In this document: one piece after another, positions 55,601-64,000 of the stretch
Layout: each line of letters begins with the position of its first letter
Numbering within the stretch: position 1 is the stretch's first letter
Assembly (NCBI RefSeq): GCF_004362015.1
Contig: NZ_SNWW01000006.1
Span: 186,001 to 250,000, forward strand
Length of the DNA: 64,000 bases
From: Flavobacterium chryseum
Lineage (GTDB): Bacteria; Bacteroidota; Bacteroidia; Flavobacteriales; Flavobacteriaceae
Direction of reading: 5' to 3'
Made by a program: the position numbers and the translations under genes
Notes under the pieces: generated by a model
The model's database searches: none
What the model was told of the DNA's origin: nothing
Seen by the model: only the letters and a program-made list of their open reading frames with translations

Positions 55601-58600
55601 TTACTATTACTCAGCCGGCAGCAATTCTTTCTGCAACTACAGCTTCAACAGGAGTGAGTTGTTTTGGTGGAACAAATGGATCTGCAAGCGTAACCGTATC
55701 AGGAGGAACGCCAGGATACACTTATTTATGGGCGCCTTTAGGAGGAACTTCAGTATCAATTTCAGGCAGACCGGCAGGAAATTATACCTGTACTATTACA
55801 GATTCTAACGGATGTACATTGGTAAAAAATATCACCATTAGTACACCTGCAGCATTCTCGGGAACAATATCAAAAACTGATGTTTCTTGTAATGGAGGCT
55901 CAAACGGTACAGCTACCGTAACGGCAATAGGCGCTACAACTCCGTATAATTATGCATGGTCTCCTTCAGGAGGTACAGCAGCAACAGCTACTGGACTATC
56001 AGCAGGAAATTATACCGTTACTATCCAGGACGCCAATACTTGTGTTTATACAGTAAATGTTACCATAAATCAGCCTGCTGCATTATCGGTTACACCATCA
56101 CAAACAAATGTGCTTTGTAATGGAGGAGCTAGTGGAACTGCAAATGTTTCCGTTTCCGGTGGAACGCCGGGTTATACTTATATATGGTCACCTTCAGGAG
56201 GTACAACAGCAACAGCTATTGGATTATCAGCAGGAAACTACAGCTGTTTAATTACTGATAGTAAGGGTTGTACATTCACACAAAACTTCAACATTACCCA
56301 ACCTGCAGTACTTGCAGCTTCAACAAGTAAAATTGATGCAACTTGTATAATTGGCGGACAGGCGTCTGTTACTCCTATTGGTGGAACATCTCCATATACT
56401 TATTTATGGGCGCCATCTGGAGCTACAACAGCAACAGTAACAGGATTACCTGCCGGAAACCATAGTGTTTTAATCACTGATGGTAATGGTTGTACTTTAA
56501 TTAAAAATTTTACAATTAACACGACAAATACGTTAACTGCTACTACATCTCAAACAGATGTTTTATGTAATGGTTCAAATACAGGTTCAGCTACAGTAGT
56601 TCCGTCAGGAGCTCCGGCTCCTTTTACCTATGTATGGGCGCCATTAGGAGGTAATGCTGCTACAGCCAATAATCTTGCAGCAGGAAACTATACAGTAACA
56701 ATTACATCTGCTAATGGTTGTTCTACAACAAAAAGTTTTACAATTACACAACCAAGTGCGCTAGTTGTTACTCCATCACAAACTAATTTAAGTTGTAATG
56801 GAGGATCAAACGGATCAGCTTCTGTAAACGTAACTGGTGGTACTGGTGCATATACTTATGCATGGTCGCCATCTGGAGGAACTTCAGCTACAGCAACAGG
56901 ATTGGTTGCCGGAAATTATACAGTAACCATTACAGATGCTAACTTATGCCAAACAACACAAAGCTTTGTCATAACAGAACCAACTGTGCTGGCATCAACG
57001 ACTATTCATACAAACGTAAGCTGTAATGGAGGTTCTAACGGATCTGCAACTGTAAGTGCAACTGGTGGAACTGGAGCATATACTTATGTCTGGTCACCGT
57101 CTGGTGGAACTGCAGCTACGGCTTCAGGATTGACAGCCGGAACTTATACCGTAACAATTTCTGATGCTAATTTATGTCAGACAACTGAAACTGTTACTAT
57201 TACCGAACCTTTAGCTCTGGATGCAACAATTTCACAAAACAACGTGACTTGTTTAGGAGAAACTAACGGATCTGCAACCGTTTCAGTAATAGGCGGAACC
57301 GGTGCTTATACTTATCTATGGTCTCCATCAGGAGGAACATCAGCTACTGCTACAGGTTTGGCAGCAGGAAATTATACGGTAACAATTACAGATGCTAATT
57401 CATGTACTTTAACAAAACCAGTAACGATATTAACGAATCCGGATATTCTTGCACCAGTACCTGATGTAACGAATCTTCCCGATATTACGAACTATTGTTC
57501 TATTTTATCATCTGAAATTAGCATTCCAACAGCAACAGATATTTGTGTTGGAAGTATTACAGCTACAACAACAAATCCATTAAACTATACTGTTGAAGGT
57601 AATTACACTATTACATGGAGTTATAGCGATGGTAACGGAAATACGTCATCACAAAATCAAACAATTCATGTTCTTGCTTCACCTTTAAATCAGGTAACTT
57701 TTAGTGATGCTGAATTTACTTTTGACGGAAATCTTCATACCGTACAAGTTGCCAATCTTCCTGCCGGAGCTAGTGTAACTTATACTACAAATCCAGCAAC
57801 CGGAATCGTAAATGGAGCAACGAATGCGGGAGTTTATACGGTTACTGCAACAGTTAGTCCTTCAGTAAGTACACCAAATTGTTCACCAATTACACTTACT
57901 GCGCAACTTACTATTAAGAAAGCAACTCAACAAATTACTTTCGGACCTTTGGCAGCAAGAATTCTTGGAATTAATAACAACTTTAATTTAAACGCTAATT
58001 CAAATTCAGGTTTAGCTATACGTTATTCATTTACCTATACTTCTGCCCTGCCACCTGCAAATGTTTCTGCAACTGGTTTGGTAAATCTGTTACGATCAGG
58101 TCAGATAACAATTACGGCGCATCAGGATGGAAATGCTAATTATCTTCCGGCAGCAGATGTTTCGCAAGTGCTCGTAATTAAAAATAATGATGTAACAATT
58201 AGTCAAATTAATATTGGTAATCAGGTATTTCAAAATCCTCCAAAAGATTTAACTTATCTAATGAGTTGTGGAGAAAGCAATGTTAATGTTGTAATAGCGA
58301 ACACAACAAATGCAACTATTACACCTTCTGCTAACTTTACAATTACGCCTCCTAAACCAGGAATTTATACACAAAATGTTACGATAACATCTGAAGATGG
58401 ATCTTCAACAGCCAATTATACGATTAAAGTAGAAAAGCCTTTTGGTTTCTTCGATATTGTTCGTCAGAAGTTTAACAATGTACTTCTTGTGAATAATAAT
58501 CCTCTAACTAATGGTGGTTATGAATTTGTTTCGTACCAATGGTTTAAAAATGGAGTATTAGTAGGAACCGGTCAGTATTACACTGCCGGAAATGAATCTG

Positions 58601-58953
58601 GTAATGTTTTAGATACATCTGCTGTGTATAGTGTAAAAATGACTACTAAAGATGGAAAAGTGCTTCAAACTTGTGGAGCTACAATTGCATTACAAAATTC
58701 ATTTCAGGCTAAACTTTATCCGAATCCAATTGAAACCGGAAAAATTATTACTGTTGAAGCTGATTATCCTGCAGAAGAATTGGAGAATATGCAAATAACA
58801 CTTTACTCTGTTTCAGGTCAATTGATTAAAACAGTGAAGTCATCTACAGTGATAACCGAAATACAATTACCTCCAACAACTGAAGGCAATATCTATTTAG
58901 TAGTTCTTGAAACTGCTAACGTAAAAAAATCATTCAAGGTAATTGTAAAATAA
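52675..58953 (+). CDS. Giant SprB-repeat cell-surface adhesin with T9SS sorting domain
   Basis: A 2092-residue secreted protein with a signal peptide ending near FLTAQ. Residues about 20-190 form a beta-rich domain, and about 195-290 an Fn3-like domain. Some 17 SprB repeats of about 75-80 residues follow (about 295-1590; pattern SCNGGSNGTATV...TYSWSPSGGT...AGTYTVTITDAN). Then come HYR-like and MBG-like domains (about 1595-1800) and a type-A T9SS sorting domain at the C-terminus (LYPNPIETGKIITVEA ... SFKVIVK). SprB itself is the mobile gliding adhesin of Flavobacterium; this protein is much shorter and should be a paralogue. A beta-barrel gene follows, as sprF follows sprB. Confidence 0.92.
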   Translation: MKKIYLLILLFFSMQFLTAQTTETFESSTIASSSFTSGTKTFNLTSSYVSYVVSQGIGLGYNQSNRYIQVADSAGPEGLGQTGTITAATGSFKLSSLWIYLTGNSAQDASVTSNGLPGSVTFRGKLAGVTQFTVVKTTTGADTGYVLPGNGFLQINFATEGGSNNTNIIIDQLEVQLSSNYDYFAIDNFTWNNGASAPTVTTVAATNVKSVSATLGGNVTADGGDASIERGIVWATTANPTTANTKVQIGTGLGTFSNVVTGLPPATTIHFRGYAINSGGTSYGADQTFTTGAALSTSSTPQTNVSCNGGSNGTATVVAVGGTSPYTYSWSPSGGTGATASGLSAGPYTVTITDNESTQITRNFTIAQPPVLNGTPSTTTVSCFGGSNGTATIAATGGTPSYTYLWSNGATTASATGLLAGTYSVTITDANSCTRTVNNITIGQPAAILNGTPSTTAVSCFGGSNGTATITASGGTPGYTYLWSNGATTASATGLIAGTYSVTITDAHSCTRTVNNITVGGPAAILNGTPSTTAVSCFGGSNGTATITASGGTSGYTYLWSNGATTASATGLIAGTYSVTITDANSCTRTVNNIIVGGPASIINGTPSTTAVSCFGGSNGTATITASGGTPGYTYLWSNGATTASATGLIAGTYSVTITDANSCTRTVNNITVGQSSVINATPTQTNVSCNGGSNGSATVTPTGGAGAYTYLWSNGATTSTISGITQGNYSVTITDANSCQTTQNFTITQPAVLTASQGTINNVSCNGGSNGTATVLVTGGTGAYTYSWSPSGGTSATATGLTAGTYTVTVNDANLCQTTQSFTITEPNAFSVTTSKTDVLCNGSATGSATVNVTGGAGSYTYSWAPSGGTSATATGLIAGTYTVTITDANTCQTTRTFTINQPNALIATPASQTNIGCRGEATGSATVNVTGGTGTYTYSWAPSGGTAATASGLVAGTYIVTVKDANLCQTTQSFTITQPAAILSATTASTGVSCFGGTNGSASVTVSGGTPGYTYLWAPLGGTSVSISGRPAGNYTCTITDSNGCTLVKNITISTPAAFSGTISKTDVSCNGGSNGTATVTAIGATTPYNYAWSPSGGTAATATGLSAGNYTVTIQDANTCVYTVNVTINQPAALSVTPSQTNVLCNGGASGTANVSVSGGTPGYTYIWSPSGGTTATAIGLSAGNYSCLITDSKGCTFTQNFNITQPAVLAASTSKIDATCIIGGQASVTPIGGTSPYTYLWAPSGATTATVTGLPAGNHSVLITDGNGCTLIKNFTINTTNTLTATTSQTDVLCNGSNTGSATVVPSGAPAPFTYVWAPLGGNAATANNLAAGNYTVTITSANGCSTTKSFTITQPSALVVTPSQTNLSCNGGSNGSASVNVTGGTGAYTYAWSPSGGTSATATGLVAGNYTVTITDANLCQTTQSFVITEPTVLASTTIHTNVSCNGGSNGSATVSATGGTGAYTYVWSPSGGTAATASGLTAGTYTVTISDANLCQTTETVTITEPLALDATISQNNVTCLGETNGSATVSVIGGTGAYTYLWSPSGGTSATATGLAAGNYTVTITDANSCTLTKPVTILTNPDILAPVPDVTNLPDITNYCSILSSEISIPTATDICVGSITATTTNPLNYTVEGNYTITWSYSDGNGNTSSQNQTIHVLASPLNQVTFSDAEFTFDGNLHTVQVANLPAGASVTYTTNPATGIVNGATNAGVYTVTATVSPSVSTPNCSPITLTAQLTIKKATQQITFGPLAARILGINNNFNLNANSNSGLAIRYSFTYTSALPPANVSATGLVNLLRSGQITITAHQDGNANYLPAADVSQVLVIKNNDVTISQINIGNQVFQNPPKDLTYLMSCGESNVNVVIANTTNATITPSANFTITPPKPGIYTQNVTITSEDGSSTANYTIKVEKPFGFFDIVRQKFNNVLLVNNNPLTNGGYEFVSYQWFKNGVLVGTGQYYTAGNESGNVLDTSAVYSVKMTTKDGKVLQTCGATIALQNSFQAKLYPNPIETGKIITVEADYPAEELENMQITLYSVSGQLIKTVKSSTVITEIQLPPTTEGNIYLVVLETANVKKSFKVIVK
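53791..54714 (+). repeat. Four near-identical tandem repeats of 231 bp within the adhesin gene
   Basis: Units starting at about 53791, 54022, 54253 and 54484 have a constant 231-bp (77-residue) period and are almost the same at the DNA level. All begin AAC GG(A/G) AC and contain tcttgttttggaggatc or a close variant. The other SprB repeats in this gene are much more diverged. Confidence 0.9.
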
Positions 58954-58962
58954 ATAAAACCC

Positions 58963-58990
58963 GCCAGTACTAGATAAAAATAGTACTGGC
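58963..58990 (+). terminator. Hairpin between the adhesin and barrel genes
   Basis: Perfect 10-bp arms gccagtacta/tagtactggc with an 8-nt loop. No T-run follows, so partial read-through or mRNA processing is more likely than full termination. Confidence 0.6.
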
Positions 58991-59005
58991 TAATATAACG
59001 TTAAG

Positions 59006-59857
59006 ATGAAAAAATATATAAGCAACTCTATAAAACCATTCGCTACAATTGCGGCACTTTTAATAATATACCTCAATAGTTATGGTCAGCATAAAAAACA
59101 GGAAATTTCGATTTCAGTAGGCGGTCCGTTTTCATTTGTGAAGGCCGTTTCTGCCGGATCAACAGTTCCCGGAAATGGTATTAGTGCAGGACTTCGTTAT
59201 TCCTATTACTTAAATGAAGGTTTGAGTATTGGCGTTGGTGTAGAATATCAAACGTACAATACTGATATGAAATTTCAATATCTGGCAGGACAATACAATA
59301 CTGTTGATGCCGAAGATGAATCGTTTCAGTTTAGATATAAAGCAACTAATTTAAGAGAAGAACAAAAATTAGCCTACGTTAATGTTCCTATCGGAATTCA
59401 GTTTGAAACTCCCGGATCAACAAAATTATATCTTGCTGCAGGAGCCAAAATAGGATTTGCTACAAGCGGAAGTTATGAAAGTACAATTCAGAATTTAACG
59501 ACAAGCGGCTATTATCCGCAATATAATGTAGAATTATTTGCTCCGGCATTTGCAGGTTTTGCAAGCACAGATAATATCAAAACAAGCAAACAGGATATAG
59601 ATACCGATGTATCGTACTCAGCAACTTTTGAAACTGGTTTAAAACAAAACCTGGGAGAGAGAAACTCTATTTATATTGGCCTTTATTTAGACTATGGATT
59701 AAATGATATTTATGATAAAAGTGAAAATAAAAATCTAATTCAATATAATGCCCAACTGCCAGTACAGTTAGGATACAAGAGCGTATTTGATTCATCTTAC
59801 GCACGCGATATGAGATTAGTTTCTTATGGTATTAAACTAAGATTCGCACTGCATTAA
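59006..59857 (+). CDS. Outer-membrane beta-barrel protein
   Basis: A 283-residue exported protein with an N-terminal hydrophobic segment ending near NSYGQ. Alternating beta strands characteristic of small barrels follow (GISAGLRYSYYLNEGLSIGV, YVNVPIGIQFETPGSTKLYL) and it ends in LRFALH. It resembles PorT/OmpA-like outer_membrane_beta-barrel families, not the PorP/SprF family in detail. Its place 52 bp after the SprB-like adhesin suggests it may help secrete or hold that protein, as SprF does for SprB. That role is inferred from position only. Confidence 0.78.
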   Translation: MKKYISNSIKPFATIAALLIIYLNSYGQHKKQEISISVGGPFSFVKAVSAGSTVPGNGISAGLRYSYYLNEGLSIGVGVEYQTYNTDMKFQYLAGQYNTVDAEDESFQFRYKATNLREEQKLAYVNVPIGIQFETPGSTKLYLAAGAKIGFATSGSYESTIQNLTTSGYYPQYNVELFAPAFAGFASTDNIKTSKQDIDTDVSYSATFETGLKQNLGERNSIYIGLYLDYGLNDIYDKSENKNLIQYNAQLPVQLGYKSVFDSSYARDMRLVSYGIKLRFALH

Positions 59858-59884
59858 TTTTAGTTAAAAGATGAATTAATTATA

Positions 59885-59914
59885 AAAGCCAATTTCTGGG
59901 GGGAAATTGGCTTT
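59885..59914 (+). terminator. Rho-independent terminator
   Basis: Stem aaagccaatttc/gaaattggcttt followed by attttttt-like sequence, 27 bp after the barrel gene. Confidence 0.92.
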
Positions 59915-60017
59915 ATTTTTTAGTTCAAAAAAATACTTTATTAATCTTCAATGAATAATCGGTACGGAAATACATTTGACGATCTGTTTTTTAAATTTTT
60001 CATAAAACTTTCACACA

Positions 60018-60692
60018 AATAATCCCATTCCCGGAGCACCTCCGGGGTATGTTGGCTATGAAGAAGGCGGACTGCTAGTGAATAAGATCAGGCAAAAACC
60101 ATATTCTATTGTTTTATTTGATGAAATTGAAAAAGCGCATCCTTCTGTTTTTGATGTTTTCCTCCAGATTATGGATGAAGGTAAATTGCATGACAGATTA
60201 GGAAAAGAGGGTGATTTCTCAAATGCTATTATTCTTTTCACTTCAAATATTGGAGCAGATCATATTGTGGAAACTTTTAATAAAGGTCAGATTCCGAGTT
60301 CTAATTCTTTAATGGAAATTATGGGGAATTACTTTAGACCTGAGTTTTTAGGAAGATTAACAGAGATTGTACCCTTTGCGCCTATCAGTAAAGAAAATGC
60401 CTTAAAAATATTTGAAATCCATCTTAAATAAGAGTTTATGGATTTACTTAAAAATATTAATATAACGGTGGAAATTCCGATGGAAGCCAAACTCTATCTT
60501 GCAGAAAGTGGATACAATGCAAAATATGGTGCAAGGCCAATTAAAAGTATTATCAGAAGTCATTTAAGAAGACCTTTGGCGAAGAAAATTATTGCAGGCG
60601 AAGTAAAAGATGGCGACACGATAACTGTAGTTATCGAAAATGAAGAAGTAAAATGGATTAATCAGGAATTGATTGATGTTGTTGAAAATTAA
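60018..60692 (+). pseudogene. C-terminal remnant of a Clp/ClpV-type AAA+ ATPase
   Basis: The reading frame begins without a start codon in the middle of the second ATPase domain (PGAPPGYVGYEEGG). It continues through Walker B (VLFDEIEKAHPSVFDVFLQI), sensor 1 (FTSNIG) and the RPEFLGRL sensor region. A TAA interrupts it at 60429-60431; after the stop the same frame resumes with the small C-terminal domain (YNAKYGARPIKSIIRSHLRR). The N-terminal part, the first ATPase domain and Walker A are missing. A short ATG frame at 59951 (MNNRYGNTFDDLF) might be a scrap of the original start, but it is in another frame. Whether the parent was ClpB, ClpC or a type VI secretion ClpV cannot be told. Confidence 0.85.
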
Positions 60693-60722
60693 CTGCTAAA
60701 CTAAGCTATATAAAAGTAAATA

Positions 60723-60757
60723 AAATGCCATCTCAAATTGATTTTGAGATGGCATTT
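60723..60757. terminator. Bidirectional terminator
   Basis: Fifteen-bp arms aaatgccatctcaaa/tttgagatggcattt lie between the Clp remnant and the convergent receptor gene. Confidence 0.92.
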
Positions 60758-60786
60758 TTATTTCAAGCTTATAAAATAGAATTATA

Positions 60787-63231
60787 TTAGAATTTGTATG
60801 TTACTCCAAATCTTACATTGGTTGGCTGTTCTGTTTGCCAATAGTAAGCATTAACATTAGTAGATGCATAATATGAACCACTGTACAGGTATTCGTTAAG
60901 AATATTAAATACGTTTGCAGTAAATTTCATTTTGCCTGTTTCGTATGATAAACCTCCATCTAATTTAAAATAGTTAGGTAATCTCTCCAAACCTGCGCTC
61001 CAGGTATCCGTTAAACGTCCAGCAAGATAAGTTCCTCCAATAGAAGCACCTAACCCTTTTAATTTACCACTCGGAATACTATAGTTCAACCATGCATTAG
61101 CAACGTGTTTTGCAAATCCGGGAATATCATCGCCTACTTTAATACCAGAAACACCATTACTTAATTCAAGAACTCTGGATTCTGTAAAAGCATAGTTTGC
61201 AATAACATTAAAGCCGTCGAAAATTTTTCCTCTCAAATCAAATTCAGCACCTCTTGCTCTTTTCTCACCCAAAACAATACTGTATTGTTGTCCTGGCTCA
61301 TTTTGAGGATCGCCTGTAAGTTCATTTTGTTTCAAAATGCTATAAACAGATAATGTGGTACTCCATGTTCCGTCAAACCAATCTTTTTTGATCCCAAATT
61401 CAAGGTTACTACCAGTAAGTGGCTGTACTTTTTCTCCGCTTTTTATAATACCTGATTGTGGTATAAAAGCCTGATCGTATAATCCGTAAATTGCTGTGCT
61501 TTCAGTTACAGAAAAACTAATTCCGCCACGTGGCGTAATATGTGCATCTGCAACCGGATCTCCTCCCCAGCTTGACTGACTAATCCACGTATATCTTAAA
61601 CCAGCAGTTACTCTAAGTTTATTATCGAAGAAACCAAGTTCATCCTGAACATATCCCGCAGCATACTCTGAACTCATCAAACCTCCTGCAGCCTTCGCTC
61701 TGATACTTAAAGGTGTCTGGCGATCGAAATTAGGTAAACCATTAGCAGGTGTTCCATAATTAGGATTAAAAATATTAAATGGAGTTGCAAATGTATCCAG
61801 ATCATGCGATTGTCCCCAATCTGCAATATAATCTTTGCTTCCTAAATCTACACCACCCAATACTTTATGTGTAACAGCTCCTGTATTAAATTTTCCGTTA
61901 ACAAATATTTGTCCCAAAAACATATTACTTTCAGAATCCCAGATACCAACATTTCTAATGATTTCTCCAACTGCAAGAGTTCCGTCAGGGGTTCCGTCAT
62001 AATTCAAATCTACTGGACCCGGCCCCACTCCGCTTGGCCATGAACTATATCCTTCCTGCAAATATTTAAAATAAGTTGTTTGTGCAGTAACTTTCCAGTT
62101 ATCATCAAACTTATGTTCAAAAACAAGGTAACCACTATGGTCGTTTATTTTTGTATCAGGTAAACCTGGCTGAGTCATTGTAAAACCTACCGGCATGGTT
62201 CCGTAGCGCGCAGCATCGGCACCAAAAACATAAAAAGAACCAACTTCGCTCATGTTAGCATGTTGTAAGTTGTATTCAAGTGTAATTTTTGTTTTATCAT
62301 CAACCTGATAGGAAAGTACCGGAGCAAAAACATAACGGTCATTGTGTTCAAATGGTCTGTGAGAACCTTTCTTTTGAATTGCTCCGTTAAATCTGTATAA
62401 AAATTTTCCTTTTTTATCCAATTTTCCATCAAGATCAAGACTGGCTCTGTAGAAATCATAGCTTCCTGCCATCACTGTTGCTTCGCCTTTAGTGACTCCT
62501 GTTGGTTTTTTGGTAACTACATTATAAAGACCGCTTGGATCTCCGCTTGAAAGCATAAATCCTGCTGGTCCTTTTACAAATTCGATATGATCTACAAAAC
62601 TCATGTCTTCAGTAAGTGGTCCCCAGAAAGAAGACACCACATTAAATCCGTTACGGAAAGCCTGAATTTGAGAACCTCGCATTGTAATGTTAGTATACAT
62701 ATCGCCCCAGTGTTCTAAACGTACAGCTCCGCTCACATTTCTGATAACTCCGTCGCTCATACTGATGATTTGCTGGTCTTTTAAAGTCTGACCACTTACA
62801 ATTTGAATGTTTTGTGGAATTTCAAGAACGGGAGTTTGTAAACGCAATGACAAAGAGGGTTTATCCTGCTTGTATTTGTTTTTTGTAATAACAACTTCAT
62901 CAAGATCTTCCTGAGTTTCAGAAAGTGAAAAGTTTTTCGTTGTTGTTTGTTTAGCCGTAACAACAATGTTTTCTTCAACTGGTCTAATACCTACAGATTT
63001 AATACTGATAGTGTAACTACCTGCTTTTACATTTTTTATTTCGTATTGTCCGTGTTGGTTTGTAACGGCGTTATACTTTGTTCCTTTTAGACTCACAGAA
63101 ATATTTTCTGCTGGAGTATTTCCGCTTAAAATGACTTTTCCGGTAACTTTTCCTGTTTCCTGACCCATCATTGTTAATGATGTTAAAAACAAAAAGCTAA
63201 ACAGAATCTTTTTAAAGGTTATAATATTCAT
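60787..63231 (-). CDS. TonB-dependent siderophore-type receptor
   Basis: An 814-residue receptor counted from the ATG at 63231, which gives a clean signal peptide (FSFLFLTSLTMMGQE). An in-frame ATG at 63300 would add a charged 23-residue extension and is less likely. A carboxypeptidase-regulatory-like domain (about 25-100, GKVTGKVILSGNTPAENISV) is followed by the plug (IPQNIQIVSGQTLKDQQIIS; FVKGPAGFMLSSGDPSGLYN) and a barrel with the siderophore-receptor end (NVRFGVTYKF). The LxxxExPQxI plug entry and GDPSG loop match FhuA/FoxA/FpvA-type ferric siderophore receptors. Iron control is likely in this family, but I could not identify a Fur box. Confidence 0.92.
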   Translation of the reverse strand: MNIITFKKILFSFLFLTSLTMMGQETGKVTGKVILSGNTPAENISVSLKGTKYNAVTNQHGQYEIKNVKAGSYTISIKSVGIRPVEENIVVTAKQTTTKNFSLSETQEDLDEVVITKNKYKQDKPSLSLRLQTPVLEIPQNIQIVSGQTLKDQQIISMSDGVIRNVSGAVRLEHWGDMYTNITMRGSQIQAFRNGFNVVSSFWGPLTEDMSFVDHIEFVKGPAGFMLSSGDPSGLYNVVTKKPTGVTKGEATVMAGSYDFYRASLDLDGKLDKKGKFLYRFNGAIQKKGSHRPFEHNDRYVFAPVLSYQVDDKTKITLEYNLQHANMSEVGSFYVFGADAARYGTMPVGFTMTQPGLPDTKINDHSGYLVFEHKFDDNWKVTAQTTYFKYLQEGYSSWPSGVGPGPVDLNYDGTPDGTLAVGEIIRNVGIWDSESNMFLGQIFVNGKFNTGAVTHKVLGGVDLGSKDYIADWGQSHDLDTFATPFNIFNPNYGTPANGLPNFDRQTPLSIRAKAAGGLMSSEYAAGYVQDELGFFDNKLRVTAGLRYTWISQSSWGGDPVADAHITPRGGISFSVTESTAIYGLYDQAFIPQSGIIKSGEKVQPLTGSNLEFGIKKDWFDGTWSTTLSVYSILKQNELTGDPQNEPGQQYSIVLGEKRARGAEFDLRGKIFDGFNVIANYAFTESRVLELSNGVSGIKVGDDIPGFAKHVANAWLNYSIPSGKLKGLGASIGGTYLAGRLTDTWSAGLERLPNYFKLDGGLSYETGKMKFTANVFNILNEYLYSGSYYASTNVNAYYWQTEQPTNVRFGVTYKF

Positions 63232-63327
63232 TTGGTTTAAGTTTAAATTCACGGCAAAAGTAAACGCAATAATCCTTTTATCCAAATTATTTTTAATCAT
63301 TCTAAATAAAAATTGTGATATAAAATA

Positions 63328-63369
63328 AAAAAGAGCTAAGCATTTATTTACAAATACTTAGCTCTTTTT
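63328..63369 (-). terminator. Terminator after the histidine kinase gene
   Basis: Stem aaaaagagctaag/cttagctcttttt with A/T runs on both sides. It lies between the kinase stop (63474) and the receptor start, so the two genes are probably separate units. Confidence 0.88.
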
Positions 63370-63473
63370 ATCTAGCTCTTTCTGCTATTATGAATTATTT
63401 CCTGACTGAAATTATTTTTTTGCCGGTCTTTTTAAAACAAAATATCGTCTGAAGTTATCGCTGAATTATATTT

Positions 63474-64000
63474 CTATTTTTTTGGAAAATATACCCAAAA
63501 AGTGGTTCCTTCTCCGGGCTTGCTTGTAAAATTAATTGCTCCATTATGATTTTCAATAATTCGTCGGCACAAGGCAAGTCCAATACCATTACCACCATAC
63601 TGATCACGTTCGTGCAGCCTTTGGAACATATCAAATATACGGCCTGAATATTGGCTGTCCATACCAATACCATTATCAGCAATCGAAATGACTTCATACT
63701 TACCTGAAGCGGCAAGTTCATCTTCCGGACCGGCATTGTTTGCTGCTATTGTTACGCTTGGCTGATCTGAATTAAACTTTAATGCATTGTTGAGCAAATT
63801 ATAAAATAATTGGCGAAGCTGTGTACTAAGTCCTTTAACTTCCGGTAGTGTTTTTACATTAATCAGAGCGTTTTTTTCTTCAATTACCATACTTAAATCA
63901 TCTAAAATTTCAGATATGGTATCATTAAGATCAACTTCTTCAAAATGATGGTCTTTAATGTCTATTCTTGAATAATTAAGAACGTCGCTAATCAAATGCG
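63474..64000 (-). CDS. Sensor histidine kinase, C-terminal part (cut by window edge)
   Basis: The open frame continues past the right edge; about 175 codons are visible. The end of the HisKA dimerisation helices is seen (LISDVLNYSRID), with the phosphorylated His lying outside the window. The HATPase domain follows: N box FYNLLNNALKF, G1 SIADNGIGMD, F box RIFDMFQRLH, G2 YGGNGIGLALCRRIIENH and the closing GEGTTFWVYFPK. The wording is close to PAS- or phytochrome-linked kinases of Bacteroidota. No response regulator is in view, and sensing domains cannot be judged. Confidence 0.92.
   Translation of the reverse strand, partial: HLISDVLNYSRIDIKDHHFEEVDLNDTISEILDDLSMVIEEKNALINVKTLPEVKGLSTQLRQLFYNLLNNALKFNSDQPSVTIAANNAGPEDELAASGKYEVISIADNGIGMDSQYSGRIFDMFQRLHERDQYGGNGIGLALCRRIIENHNGAINFTSKPGEGTTFWVYFPKK

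Noticed and set aside
55350..55808. A 152-codon alternative-frame ORF inside the adhesin gene
   Set aside because: It arises from the repetitive codon pattern of the SprB repeats in another frame; the main frame is unbroken over 6.2 kb.
59006..59857. Naming the barrel gene sprF
   Set aside because: Its place after the adhesin fits, but the sequence does not show the PorP/SprF family pattern clearly enough for that name.

Overview
This window looks like the chromosome of a gliding, glycan-eating Bacteroidota bacterium, most probably a Flavobacterium. The evidence is AT-rich intergenic DNA, two SusC/SusD pairs, two ECF-sigma/FecR sets, type IX secretion (T9SS) sorting tails, a SprB-repeat adhesin, TAnnTTTG-type -7 promoter elements, and palindromic intergenic repeats of the kind common in flavobacteria. 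No rRNA, tRNA, CRISPR array or intact insertion sequence was seen.

Layout. 1-2717 (minus): an ECF sigma factor, FecR anti-sigma and TonB-receptor signalling set, with the receptor cut by the window edge. 2980-6336: a frameshifted DHA2-type drug exporter and a secreted protein fusing a glycerophosphodiesterase-like domain to an alkaline phosphatase. 6738-13391: a second sigma/FecR set driving a SusC (with STN signalling domain) and SusD pair. 13667-18292: a lipoprotein, a zinc alcohol dehydrogenase, an aldo/keto reductase divergent from an AraC regulator, and a small protein. 18524-38597: an amino-sugar utilisation locus (below). 38847-45420: a membrane TPR/HTH regulator, small envelope or secreted proteins and an FAD protein. 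45608-48526: the metNIQ methionine importer behind a short Met/Cys-containing leader ORF and a terminator. 48631-50473: a secreted DUF296 protein and a sugar dehydrogenase. 51011-59857: a tail-collar protein, a methyltransferase, a 2092-residue SprB-repeat T9SS protein and an outer-membrane barrel. 60018-64000: an AAA+ Clp-type ATPase remnant, a TonB-dependent siderophore-type receptor and the end of a sensor histidine kinase.

The most interesting region is 18.5-38.6 kb. Outer-membrane genes (SusC, SusD, a DUF4874/DUF4832 protein, a PKD lipoprotein, a DUF5009/HGSNAT-type acetyltransferase and a GH109 alpha-N-acetylgalactosaminidase) lie beside a NagP/GluP-like sugar importer. They also adjoin a tight three-gene set: a sugar-1-phosphate nucleotidyltransferase, a NahK-like N-acetylhexosamine kinase and a UDP-hexose epimerase. 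Together they suggest release, import and Leloir-like salvage of GalNAc through UDP-sugars. A LacI-family regulator sits in the locus. I find six copies of a palindrome close to TGTGTTCGAACACA, two each upstream of susC, the salvage operon (shared with lacI) and a T9SS beta-helix protein. At all three promoters the nearest copy lies 53.5-54.5 bp upstream of a similar -7 element, a position that suggests activation. A decayed phosphohexosamine-mutase gene lies in the same locus.

Other points worth attention are the candidate methionine attenuator, a dispersed family of inverted-repeat elements, near-identical 231-bp tandem repeats inside the SprB-like gene, and three decayed genes.
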